Assembly: GCA_029961685.1 (NCBI GenBank)
Contig: JARWKL010000012.1
Location: forward strand, 15,795,227-15,859,226
Length of the DNA: 64,000 bases
Direction of reading: 5' to 3'
Source of the DNA: Aristolochia californica
Taxonomy: Eukaryota > Streptophyta > Magnoliopsida > Piperales > Aristolochiaceae
The notes below the pieces were generated by a model that was not told the origin of the DNA, did not search any database, and saw only the letters and a program-made list of their open reading frames with translations. How positions within the stretch are numbered: position 1 is the stretch's first letter; every line of letters starts with the position of its first letter. This document shows, in pieces, positions 1 to 10,499 of this stretch. Both the position numbers and the translations under genes were made by a program.

Positions 1-557
1 CAGCTATTATGTCTCTTTGGGGACATTATTATTGAATAAGAGGTGGCCTCATGTCATCATTTATTTTACCCCGTCAAAAAAAGATCAAAATTGTTTGTGG
101 TTGGGAGTCCACAACGGAGGAACTTCATCCCCGTCAAAAAGATGAAAATTATTTGTGGTTGGAAGTCCATGACGGAGGAACTTATTAGTACATCTATGTT
201 ATCTCCACCCTGTAATGGCTTTATGTCTCCTACCACCAGAGAGCTGTTATCCTATGGAGGGACACGGTGGTGGACACTTCAAAGCAATGTCGAGAGACAC
301 ACTACCGATAGTAATGGAGTGTGCCCTACATCCAGCATTAAGACTGGAGTATGAAGCAACGACTTACCAGCTAGGAGTGATTTTTACTCTCACTTATAAT
401 GTCGCAGGGCCTCATGGACGGACGCAACAACATGAGGGGGAATGTTGGAAGATGAAGGAATATTGGAAGATGTGCCATTTTATACAAATATATTTTATAC
501 ATCATTTGCAACAAGCTGGGACTTCATGTTGTTTTTCACTCCCATCTTGAGGGGGAG
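1..557 (+). mobile_element. 3' internal end of a non-autonomous Copia-like LTR element
   Basis: This stretch has no retroviral domain. Positions about 330-450 match, by eye, the reverse complement of about 1619-1750, including the words GTGATTTTTACTCTCACTTA and GGGCCTCATGGA. Two polypurine tracts are seen, near 431-442 (CATGAGGGGGAA) and 547-557 (TTGAGGGGGAG). Each is followed by a TGTTGGAAGA-like LTR start. It is therefore the 3' internal end of an element oriented left to right, running off the window start. The short open frames here are not recognised and are probably chance. Confidence 0.6.
69..186 (+). repeat. 60-bp tandem duplication
   Basis: Two head-to-tail units begin with CCCCGTCAAAAA at 69 and 129. 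Each continues through a TTTGTGGTTGG block and ends with GACGGAGGAACTT or a close variant. The period is 60 bp with a few substitutions. Confidence 0.8.
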
Positions 558-998
558 TTTTGGAAGATAAGATCAAACCCAAATGACCAAGGAAGGCCCA
601 CATATGTAAGATTATTATAAGATGGGTCACACGACAAGGAAGGCCCACAATATGGGGCCAAGCCCATAAGAAGTAGGACCCACCATGATTACCATGAGCT
701 GGCATCCTTATCACATCAGTTGGAAGATTAAGAAGAACTCACAAAAGTATCTTTATCTTAGGGTCATGACCAAGAAGAGTTTTAGTTTGAGTTATGTTTG
801 TCTTTTATCAATATTGAGTTATTTAATTATGTTAGGACTTATCTTTAAGAGTTAGAGTTTGGGTGTAATTGGAACAAGGGTAGTTTTATTGTAATTGGAC
901 TCTACTACCTTCCTCTATTATAAACAGAGGTTCATATACTCTGATTACAACAAGTTATTTATGTCAATGAAGTAATTCACTTTTCCATAAATTCAACA
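558..998 (+). mobile_element. LTR of non-autonomous family A, plus orientation
   Basis: It starts directly after the polypurine tract at 547-557 (TTTTGGAAGA, a TGTTGGAAGA variant) and ends in CCATAAATTCAACA. Its U5-like end, read in reverse, begins the copies at 3225 and 5749. A TATA-like stretch (TATTATAAACAGAGG near 918) precedes the likely transcription start. It shares its body with the pieces at 1000-1427, 2864-3175, 3225-3560, 5749-5907 and 14211-14420. Confidence 0.7.
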
Positions 999-999
999 G

Positions 1000-1427
1000 A
1001 ACTTAAATAGAAGACGAACCAAACTAAAACCCCTTTAACTGAGACATTTTTGTGAGACCTCCTCTTGTGAGACTCTTGTATAACTCTAACATAATAATTT
1101 TGGCTTTGTGAGACTTCTTGTTGTGAGAGTATGTAAGATTCTTCCATATATGCTCACTCTAACACTTAAAGATAAGTCCTAGCATAATTAATTAACCCAA
1201 TATAAATAGAAGACTAACATGACTAGAACACCTTTAAACTTAAACTCTTCTATGAGACTTGCTTCCATAATAATTTTGGCTCTTTAAGACTTCTTATTGT
1301 GTAAGACTCATCATGCCACCTCACATGATCATGGTGGGTCCATATCTTATGGGCTTGGACCCATCTTCCAACACACTTGGATATGTGGGCTTTCCTTGGT
1401 TGTGTGGGCTTGGGCCCATCTTCCAAC
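1000..1427 (-). mobile_element. Two partial minus-strand LTRs of family A
   Basis: The first piece (about 1000-1152) resembles 3400-3560. The second (about 1153-1427) ends rightward in CATCTTCCAACA, the reverse complement of the LTR start TGTTGGAAGATG, and is followed by the complement of a polypurine tract (CTCCCCCTCAAG). The second piece is the left arm of a long inverted repeat with 2864-3124. Confidence 0.65.
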
Positions 1428-1618
1428 ACTCCCCCTCAAGCTGGGGGCGAGAGAACATCATGAACTTCCCAGCTTGCTGCAAATGATGTATAAAATAAAA
1501 ATGGCAATCCTCCATGTCTTCCAACACTCCCCCTCAAGCTGGTGGCGAGAGAACATCATGAACTTCCCAGCTTGCTGCAAATGATATATAAGATAAAAAT
1601 GGCAATCCTCCATGTCTT
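1423..1618 (-). repeat. 98-bp tandem repeat of a polypurine-tract/LTR-start module
   Basis: Units start with CCAACACTCCCCCTCAAGC at 1423 and 1521, and a third diverged start lies at 1619, giving a period of exactly 98 bp. Read on the minus strand, each unit is an LTR start (TGTTGGAAGA), a short internal end and a GAGGGGGAG polypurine tract. The LTR/internal junction is thus iterated. Confidence 0.85.
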
Positions 1619-2560
1619 CCAACACTCCCCCTCACGTTGGTGGCCTCTTCCATGAGGCCCAGCTGGCGTAAGATAAGTGAGAGTAAAATCACTTCAAGTT
1701 GTATGACATTACTCCATACTCTAGTCATAACCCATGTTGAATGTAGGGCACACTCCCATCTTCTATAGGTAGTGGGTCTATACGCAATGCTTAGAAGTGT
1801 AATAAAACTCCTCCATCACCATGTCTAAACCCTAGACATCGACTCTCAAGTGGTAGGAGTAATAAATACCAATTACGGGGGGTGAGGTATTAGCGATCTT
1901 AGCTTGAACGAAATAACATAGACGTAATAATAAGCTTCTCCATCATGGTGTCCCAACCCGGGCACCAACTCTCAAAGGTAAAAATGGGTGATAAGTGGGT
2001 AATGTCTGTCATTCACAAGATGACGATAAAAGACCCACCGGTCTATATATAAAAAAGTCTCAATGGACTTAAAACACCAACAGAAGCAACACACAAGAGG
2101 TTGGCCCAAAGGGGTATTTGAGAGTCAAATAAAGGATGGTAGAAGAGAGGCTGCCAAATAACTAATGAGTAATGGATAAATAGGAAGATAGGATGTTGAG
2201 GCCACCACTTCTTCAATAATAATGTCTCATCCAAATAGAATACAATAATTGCAACTGAAATGGGCCTGGGCCCATATAGCACGAACCAAAATAATAAAAA
2301 TCTTTGTAAAAGGACCCATGAAATAATCCGATGCGAGCATTTGCACCAAATAATATGTTGTGAATACCTCAAAATAATAATCCAGTCGGAGAAAAAGTAC
2401 CGAGGTCGCCGAGTCAAATAGTAGATCAATATATTCCGAGTCACGGAAGAAATATGTATAGAACTTGGGACCGGACTCGTATACCGAGGTAGAAACATAA
2501 GTGGCCCGAGTCAGGTTAACCCAGGTCGAGTTGACCCAGACCGGGTTGAGCTGAGTTAAC
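1619..2560 (-). mobile_element. Internal region of non-autonomous LTR element, copy 1
   Basis: No gag or pol similarity is seen. The segment aligns by eye with 3716-4560 and 57359-58256. Shared words include GGTGATAAGTGGGTAATGTC, AGTCAAATAAAGGATGGTAG and a block with AATGTCTC. The minus-strand frame at 2043-2498 is not conserved in the other copies and is not called as a gene. Confidence 0.6.
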
Positions 2561-2863
2561 TCGATAAATCTGAAATATCAAATGATTGTTGGTTCGTTGT
2601 TGTCTGTGCTATTCGAAAACTAGTGCTCTTTGGGGAAGAAGACGCACTATTACTGTAAACACTTGTAAAATCTATCTTTTCTTTCTTATTTTATTTCATA
2701 CAATTACATTTTTATTTATATACACAGATTATAGGTACTTCTAACAAGTCTCTTTGATCATCTTTGAGGCCGTAGCTACAGAGGACTTCTTCCTCTGCTT
2801 TTACAGATCTAGAAGACTGTTCCAGTAGATGAAGTCCTCTGGAGGAACTCACGCCAACACACA
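2561..2863. other. No gene seen
   Basis: AT-rich spacer between two retroelement pieces. Nothing recognisable apart from a short imperfect inverted pair around GAGGACTTC and GAAGTCCTC (about 2780 and 2830). Confidence 0.5.
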
Positions 2864-3175
2864 CGACCAAGGAAGACCCACATATCCAAGTGTGTTGGAA
2901 GATGGGTCTAAACCCATAAGATATGGACCCACCATGATCACACATGTTGGTGGGACCCACCATGATCACGTGAGGTGGCATGGTGAGTCTTACACAGTAA
3001 GAAGTCTTACAAAGCCAAAATTATTATGGAAGCAGGTCTCATAGAAGAGTTTCAGTTTAAAGGTGTTTTAGTCATGCTAGTCTTCTATTTATATTGGGTT
3101 ATTTAATTATGCTAGGACTTATCTTTCCACAACTATAAATATAGCCTCAAGGCATGGGGTAGAGCATTCAAGCCT
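2864..3175 (+). mobile_element. Partial plus-strand LTR of family A
   Basis: Near 2891 it contains GTGTTGGAAGATGGG. It then runs, in reverse complement, parallel to 1163-1406 with about 94 percent identity by eye. The main difference is an extra block of roughly 28 bp near 2945-2975, where the CCCACCATGATCAC motif is duplicated. It ends in a TATAAATATAGCCTCAAGG stretch. Confidence 0.65.
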
Positions 3176-3224
3176 CTTCCTCTGGGCTCAAATTCGTCCT
3201 TACACTTCTCTCTCTTTTCCTCTT

Positions 3225-5907
3225 TGTTGAATTTATGGAAAAGATAAATACTTCATTGACTTGATGTAATAGAGTACATGAACCCCTATTTATAATAGAA
3301 GAAAATAGTAGAGTCCAATTACAATTAAACTACCCTTGTCCCAATTACACCCAAACTCTAACACTTAAAGATAAGTCTAAGCATAATTAAATAACTCAAC
3401 ATAAATAGAAGACTGACATACCTAAAACACCTTTAAACTGAAACTCTTTGTGAGACCTCATTATGTGAGACTCCTGTAAAACTCCACCATATAAGTTCTA
3501 GCTATGTGACACTTCTTACTGTGAGAGTCTTGTAAGAGGTTTCCATATCTTCTCTTCAACTTTAGCTTGCAATGAAAAGGATTATTGGTCTTCAATTTTT
3601 TTTGTTGCAAAAATTTCTTCATAGATGCAAAAACTTCATCTTTTGTGCTCTCCCTTTCTCAACATATGGAATAAAATACCTCTTTCTTGTATTTCTTCTT
3701 CTACTTCTCTCCCTCAAGCTATGAGGTAATGATAGTGATCCTCGCTTGAACCAAATAATATAGATGTAGTAATAACCTCCTCCATCACAGTGTCCCAAGT
3801 ATAAGTACGACACCAAGTATAAACTCTCAAAGGGTAGAAATGGGTGATAAGTGGGTAATGTCTGTCATTTACAAGACGGTGATAAAAGATCCACAACTAC
3901 ATATAAAAAGTCTCGATGAACTTAAAGCACCCATATTATATATAAAGGTAAACTGAAGCAATACACAAAAGGTTGGCCTAAAGGGGTAAGTGAGAGTCAA
4001 ATAAAGGATGGTAGGAGAAAGACTACCAAATAATCAATGGGTAATGGGTAAAGAAGAAACTCAAATTCAGCATCAGACGAACCAATGCCGATAACAGTTA
4101 ACAAACAATGAACCAAGGCAAGTAACCAAAGATTTCTTCTTAAAAAATAATGTCTCAATCAAAGAGACATAATAGCAGTAGTGAAAATGGGCCAATGCCC
4201 AAATAACATGTACCACATGTACAATTGTATCACAGTGGATAATCAGTAAATAATAGAAATTCTTAAGAGTAATAAGGACACATGAAATAGTATGCAACGA
4301 GTCCATCAATAAATAAGGAAGTTGCATCAAATCCGAGTAATAATCCAAGATAATAATCCAGCCAAAGAAAAAGATCCAAGTTGCACCAAGTCAAATAGTA
4401 AACCAATATAGCCAAGTCGCAAAAGAAATATATATAGAACTCGGGACTCGAACACATATAAGCAATGCAGAAAATAAGTGGGCCAAATCAGGTTGACCCA
4501 TACCCGAGTTGACTCTGTCCAAGTTGGTCTGAGTTAACTTAGCATACTGGTGCGGAAGTAGTAAAATCGGGTCTTTGGTTTTGTTTGGCTCAATTCGGAC
4601 TGGACCGGGTCTCGGTCAGACCCGCTCGGCAGAACCAGCGAGCCGATTAAATGTTTCCTAACTTAGGGAAACATTTAATTCTTCAACATTGTCTTCTTCC
4701 CCGCGACACTTTGGTTTCCAAACAGTCGCGTCTTCTTCCTCACGACGCCGATGATTGGATAGAGACATCGTTGCGGCCGTCTTCTCAGGCAAGTATTTTC
4801 GGAAGATGTCGACAGCCGATAAGATCAAGTAACTCAACGAAAACAGAGTTCTCGGCGGAAGAAATAATCCAGCGAGCCAAAACAGAAAACGGACTCAGTA
4901 GAGTCGTCTTCTCCGGCAAGGAAAAAATAAGGCAGCGAAGGAATAGTTGTTCCCGCTGCAGCCTGCTGTGGTCTTCCTTGCTTCCGAACAGAGCCGAACA
5001 GCGACGAACCACGGCAGAACGTAATCTCAGCAAAAAAAGAATAGTAGATGGCAGATATCTCAGGGATCAGTGGCCATCATCTTATCCCTCCAGAAGCGGA
5101 AACAAAGATGTCGATGAAGAGAAACAGTTTCGTCTTCTTCTTTCCCAATGGCGCCAAATAGAGTGGAAAAATCAGATAGGCTAGCTGCCGATGAAAGGAG
5201 TTTCAGAATTAGAGAAACAGTAGCAACCATGTCATCTTCTTCCCCACTTCTGAACAGTGCGGGACAACAGTGAGAGAAGAGAGGGATCGTCACGGTCGCC
5301 AGTGATGAGCCAGAGATCCCAGAGAAGCAGCAATAATAGGCAGAGTAATCAACTCGGCATATAACTCAGCAGTAATCAACTTTGATCCAGAGGACTAGAG
5401 TAATCAACTAGTACTCAGTATATTAATCGGATTAACTTAGCAGAGCGGTTCAGAAGGTGGTAGTGCGTCCTGACGAATAGATCTTGTTGTGGCTATGCCA
5501 TTCTCGGCAAAAGAAGTAATAGCTCGTGAACCAACTAAGATACGGCAGCAAATTGAGCTCTCAGAATCAATCACCGAGAGCAGAAGTAAACAAACTGATT
5601 CACTAGTAGTAGTAAACAACGGGTACAGGAACAGAAAAGAGGGGGAAAAAAAAAGATAGATAAGAACCTAAATTGCTAGATATCAGAAAAGGATTACATT
5701 ATCGTTGTGGGTTGATAGAATCAACTCACAAGATCTTATATGCTACAATGTTGAATTTATGAAAAAGATAAATACTTCATTGACTTGAAGTAATAAGAGT
5801 ACATGAACCCCTATTTATAATAGAGGGAAGTAGTAGAGTCCAATTACAATTAAACTACATTTGTCCCAATTACACTCAAACTCTATCACTTAAAGATAAG
5901 TCCTAGC
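3225..5907 (-). mobile_element. Non-autonomous LTR retrotransposon, copy 2 (both LTRs)
   Basis: On the plus strand, both 3225 and 5749 begin TGTTGAATTTATG, the complement of the family A LTR end. The 3' LTR is about 3225-3560. The internal part (about 3561-5748) has no gag, protease, integrase, RT or RNase H similarity. The 5' LTR is cut at about 5907 where another element abuts. The part at 3716-4560 is shared with copies 1 and 3. The part at about 4560-5740 includes a 177-codon plus-strand frame at 4651-5184 and several minus-strand frames, none recognised. A structure with LTRs but no polymerase fits a LARD-type non-autonomous element; that class is inferred. Confidence 0.55.
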
Positions 5908-6420
5908 ATCTCCCAAGAGCTAGAGTTCCTCTCTTCTCTCCTTCCCTTGAGATCTCTTGTGTTTATGTGTTGGCTCTAGAAACAAACATTTTATTAGATA
6001 AAGCAAAGATCTGACATGGAAAATGAGAATAATATGGAAAAGAAAGGGAAGAAGAAGAAAAAGAAGAAAACAAAAAAGTAAAAAGATTTTTTTGTTTTTC
6101 CCTTTAGTCTTTTCTTTTCAATTCTTGTTTTTATTGGGTTTCTCACTCTCTTATCGTAACTTTCATATTGAAAATTATATACCGTTAGAAAGATGTTTGA
6201 GTCTAATTTCTAACTCAAATACAAGTTTTGTGATCAAAGTTTTCTACCAAGATAAATACACATCTGAAGAAGTAAAGGTCAAGCAGCATAAACATTTCAA
6301 GTAGCAGCAAAAAGCCTCAAGTTTCAGAATGGTTTGTACCAACATGAATGATATCATATAGAGAATTATCTCCTTTGTATTAGTCCCACAGTCATTCGGG
6401 AGGCTCTGAGGCATCTCGGA
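5908..6420 (+). other. Unassigned sequence between two elements
   Basis: It holds a 93-codon frame (6023-6304) that begins with a lysine/arginine run and then turns hydrophobic. Its composition comes from an AAGAAGAAGAAA-type run and a T-rich stretch, so it is probably not a gene. The last 60 bases may already belong to the Copia pol that follows. Confidence 0.35.
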
Positions 6421-7881
6421 TGGAAGACAACAATGGAAGAAAAAATGAATGCTTTATATGAGAATCAGACATGGACCTTGGTTCCGCTTCCTTCCGCAAA
6501 GAAACATGTGGGTTGTAAATGGGTTGTTACCATCAAGCACAATCCTGATGGTTCTATGTCTTGTTTTAAAGCATGTCTTGTCACCAAAGGATACACTCAG
6601 CGTTATGGAGTTGATTATGAAGAAACTTTCTCCCCTATGGCCAAATTCAGTACGAATCCTATTATCACTTGCTACAAATTATTCGTCGCTAGTATATCAT
6701 CTCGATGTAAAAAATATTTTTCTATCGTGATATTAAGGAGGAGATATATATGCATCAACCACGTAGTTTTTTGGTTGAGGGGGAGTTGGTATGCAGATTG
6801 AATAAATCACTATACGGCTTAAAACAGTCTCCTCGAGCTTGGTTTGACAAATTTAGCCAAGCTATGTTGTGGTTTCGGTTAAACATGTTCTCTGTTGATC
6901 ATTCTATATTTATGAAGAACACCTTGAAGGCAAGTGTATTATTGGAAATTTATGTAGATGATATTGTCTTAATTGGCTCGACGAGAAAGGAATACAAGAA
7001 GTAAAAGCGAATTTATGCAATGAAATATTTTTTGGGTATTGAGGTCTTCCACTCAAAACAAGAGATCATTTTATCTCAAAGGAAGTATGTTCTTGATCTA
7101 CTAGAAGACACAAGATGATGGGATGTTGACCAACAGATACTCCTATGGATGCTAACACCAAATTGTGTGCAATCTTCGGCAAAAATGTGGATGTATGAAA
7201 ATATCAAAGACTTATTGGAAAACTCATCTATCTTAAAATAATCATACTAGATTTAGCATATGTCGTAAGTGTGGTTAGTCAGTACATGCATAAACAATAA
7301 GTTATTCACTGACAAGCTCTGGAGAGAATCCTCTGATATTGAAAAGGAGCTCCTAACAAAGGGACTTCTATATAAATGTCATGGGCACCTCAACATTGAA
7401 GGATTTGCAAATGTTGATTAGGCTAGATCACCTGATGGTAGGAAGTCCACCTCTGGGTATTGCACCTTAGTTGGAGGGAACTTGGTTACATGGAGGAGTA
7501 AAAAATAGATTGTGGTTGCTAGATCTAGTGTTGAGGCAAAATACAAAGCTATGGCTCATGTAGTCAGTCCGTTTATATGGATCAAATCTCTCCTCACTGA
7601 ATTAGGGTTCCACAAAAAGACCTATGGAACTCTATTGTGACAACTAGATAGTCATTCACATTACTTCATATCCTATCTTTCATGAAAGAACAAAACATAT
7701 TGAGGTAGATTTCCATTTCATACGAGAAAATTTTCAAGCAGGCATTATTTTTCTCAAACATGTCTCATCTCAAGGACAAGTAGCAGATATACTCACAAAG
7801 TAGGTCACATCCAAGATAAAGACCACTATATGCAACAAATTGGGTATCTATGATGTTTTCACACCCTGGCTTGAGGGGGAG
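6421..7881 (+). pseudogene. Broken Ty1/Copia polymerase (RT and RNase H)
   Basis: The 3' half of a Copia polyprotein. The reverse transcriptase start is at about 6433-6650 (GCKWVVTIKHNPDGS, then DYEETFSP). After a frame change come YGLKQSPRAWFDKF and the catalytic YVDD box at about 6950-6964. Then come a YFLGIEV motif (about 7025), a long degenerate stretch and an RNase H with STSGYC and GGNLVTWRSKK near 7450-7510. Several stops and frameshifts separate these blocks, so no functional enzyme is made. Gag, protease and integrase are missing. The element's own polypurine tract (TTGAGGGGGAG, 7871-7881) and 3' LTR follow directly. The same pol type recurs at 12490-13165 and, reversed, at 26534-30250. 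Confidence 0.85.
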
Positions 7882-8093
7882 TGTTGGAAGACATCTCAAA
7901 TGGGCATTAAGGTAAATACCTTCCCACGTCAAAGAGATGGCAAAGGGTGTAAATTAGTGTCTTTTCCTTTTGAGAGCTTGTAGCCCTAAAGGTAATGTAG
8001 TCATTGTAACTTTCCTTCATAAACTATAAATAGAGGCTCAAGGAAAGGTGTGGATTATTAAGTCTCCCATGTTCTTTCTCAAATTTGTCCTTA

Positions 8094-8132
<39 letters not shown>

Positions 8133-8251
8133 TCTCTCTCCATCCCTCTCTTTTTCTCCTTCTTCCTCTTTCTTTCTTCTGCTCTTCTTCTTCTTTCTCT
8201 CCTCTCTCACTCTCTTCGTCGAGTACCTATCATGAGATCCTAAATCTAACA
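7882..8251 (+). mobile_element. 3' LTR of the Copia fragment
   Basis: Begins TGTTGGAAGA immediately after the polypurine tract and ends CTAAATCTAACA. A TATAAATAGAGG box lies near 8026. A pure (TC)n microsatellite fills 8096-8129 and lies within a longer pyrimidine-rich stretch to about 8215. Confidence 0.75.
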
Positions 8252-9240
8252 ATAATCCTCTTAAGGGGATTGTGGTAATCTTATTCAAGTCACTCTTTCC
8301 AGCCATATGCATATAATCCTCGGCCATGAATTGTTTCAACCAATCAATAAGCAAGGTATGACCAAACCAAAACTTGGCACTTGACAAAACTGAACTTATC
8401 CATGCACTTAAACCAGAATAAAGATATAATAAATCACTCCACGTGTTGGCCAATGCAATCAAGGAAGAATCTCATATCATTATTAATCAAGAAAGAATCT
8501 CATATTATTATTAATCAAGAAAGAATCTCCATGTCTAAAAACATACACCATCTCTCCAAATCTTGCTCAAAATCAGGATATATTTAAAGAAGGAAACTTT
8601 CCTTCTTGAGCACATGCACCACATGTATCAAAAAGTCTCATCCATTGACTTTCCTTTTAATCTCTATTAAGTATGAAATCTCAGAATATAACTCAGAATA
8701 GGACTTAAACATTGCAGAATTCAGTAGCTTGCTTGCCAACAATATATCCTCCTACCTTGCGTCAATGAAGAAAGCATCAATGGAGGAGAACCAAAAGTGA
8801 GCTGCCAAGGACAATCTTCTAAGAGCTATTCAACGAATTTAATCACAATGTTGACCATAATAGATCATGGTTGTAGTAAATAACCAACTAGACTTGATCC
8901 AAAAATAATTTTTCAAAGAGCAGATACAACATCAAGATATATAAATTGCCTCTTAATCAGTACTTGCTTGAACGAGGAAAAACCTAAATCTAAAAACTTA
9001 AGTTGATTCATATGAAATGGCAGCACTTAATCTTCATGAAGATGGGGAAAAATACTTATTCTCCAACCTCCATCATGAGTTTAACCATCAATAATCATCT
9101 CAACAAAGAGGAGAAAGATACTTATCTTGAATGAGCACGACCTGCACAACCTTGCTCAATAGAATACTTCAGCTTGATGTGCTAATAAAAAAATGTTTGA
9201 TTAACACCTTAATTGAAGGACTTGGGATTTTAAAATCATT
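8252..9240. other. Internal remnant of a minus-strand element; no gene seen
   Basis: It lies on the internal side of the primer-binding site at 9241-9252, so it should be the 5' internal part of a minus-strand element. No gag motif is readable. It contains a 28-bp tandem repeat (starts 8457, 8485 and 8513, each AATCAAGRAAGAATCTC). Confidence 0.4.
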
Positions 9241-9573
9241 GCTCTAATACCAATTTGATTTTAGGATCCCATGATAACTAGTTTACAACAAAGTGATCAA
9301 GGAGAAGAAGAAATGAAGAAGAAAACAAAGAAGAGAGAAGAGAGAAAGAGCAAGAGAGAGGAGACAGTTGTTGAGAGGAAAGAATAAGAACGTGGGAAGA
9401 GAGGATTAGGGTTGTGAAAGCCTTCCCAATCCCCCTTCCCCTTAATCAATAACTTTAAGCGTAAAATTATAACAATTATATCACTACCCTGTACCCGAAG
9501 AAGGGTGGAAAAAGGACAAGAAAGAAAGAACTTTTACATCAATGCCACTATAGATAAATTACATCTTCCAACA
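9241..9573 (-). mobile_element. 5' LTR plus primer-binding site of a minus-strand Copia-type element
   Basis: On the minus strand, an LTR (9573 down to 9256) begins TGTTGGAAGATG and ends CCTAAAATCA. It is followed by TGGTATTAGAGC (9252-9241), which matches the initiator-methionine tRNA primer-binding site consensus TGGTATCAGAGC at all but one base. LTR length is 318 bp. Confidence 0.75.
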
Positions 9574-9639
9574 ACATTGAAAATATTAAGTCAATTAGCG
9601 CACTCATGAGTTCGTCTTTGAAACTTGACTTGAACAACT

Positions 9640-10250
9640 CCGGTAGAGCCATATATAAAAAATTGTATAGAAGTATGATAGGATCCCTATTTTACCTGTC
9701 AACTAGTAGATCAGACATAATGTTCTCGGTATTACTATATGCTAGATTTTAATCCGATCCTAGAGAATCTCACCTAGTGGCAATGAAAATATTTTTTTTT
9801 ATCTAGTTGGGACCAAACTTAGATTTTTGGTACTCCAACTCTTTAGACATTGATCTAGTAGGTTACTCGAATGCTGATTTTGCCAGTTGCAAAATTGACA
9901 AAAAAAAGTACAAGCGGTAATTGCTAATTACTTGGAAATATGTTTGTCTCTTGATTTTCCAAGAAACAACATTCAATTGCACTATCCACTACCGAATCTG
10001 AATACATTGCACGTTGAAATTGTTGTGCTCAACTTCTTTGGATGAAAGAACAACTTGATGATTACAAGTTAGAGCAAAAAGAAATTTTGGTCCATTGTGA
10101 CAATATGAGCGCCGTAAGTCTTAAGTAAGAACCTGGTTCTCCACTCTCAGTCAAACACATAGTCAAACACATAGAGATTAGACATCACTTCATCAGAGAG
10201 TTGGTGCAAACCAAGGTTATTAAAATTAGATATCTTTACAAAGATATTAG
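9640..10250 (+). pseudogene. Copia RNase H remnant (Sirevirus-like element)
   Basis: The plus strand encodes, with stops, the end of RT and the RNase H domain: MIGSLFYLSTSRSDIMFSV near 9672, KKSTSGNCQLLG near 9905, FSKKQHSIALSTTESEYIA near 9955, and the LVHCDNMSAVSL block near 10090. At least three in-frame stops are visible. The wording differs from the other Copia copies in this window and is closer to Sirevirus or SIRE1-type RNase H. Everything upstream in pol is missing. Confidence 0.75.
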
Positions 10251-10499
10251 GGTTTGACCATTTTTCTAAGCTTCGAGGAGAACTAGGCATGAGAAACCTA
10301 CCTTGACTCACTTAGGCTGAAAAATATGAGCTTAATGAACATATCCCACCTTAGTAGTGCCAAAAGAGTGAAGTGGAAATCAAAATATTACATTTTTGTC
10401 ACTCTGCCTAGGTCATTGATTGATTAATGCTTATTGGTTGATTGATCAATTTGAACGAATGATCGATGAATCGACACAGAATGGTCGATCATTCACGAC

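Noticed and set aside
2043..2498. Minus-strand 151-codon hydrophobic frame as a membrane protein
   Set aside because: The related copies at 3716-4560 and 57359-58256 do not keep this frame, and the hydrophobic look comes from AT-rich codons.
4651..5184. 177-codon plus-strand frame as a host gene
   Set aside because: It lies inside the non-coding body of a retroelement flanked by LTR pieces, has no recognised domain, and frames of similar length run on the opposite strand through the same GC-richer sequence.
8091..8462. Minus-strand 123-codon frame ending in an Arg-Glu run
   Set aside because: The charged tail is a translated (TC)n microsatellite in an LTR; not a gene.
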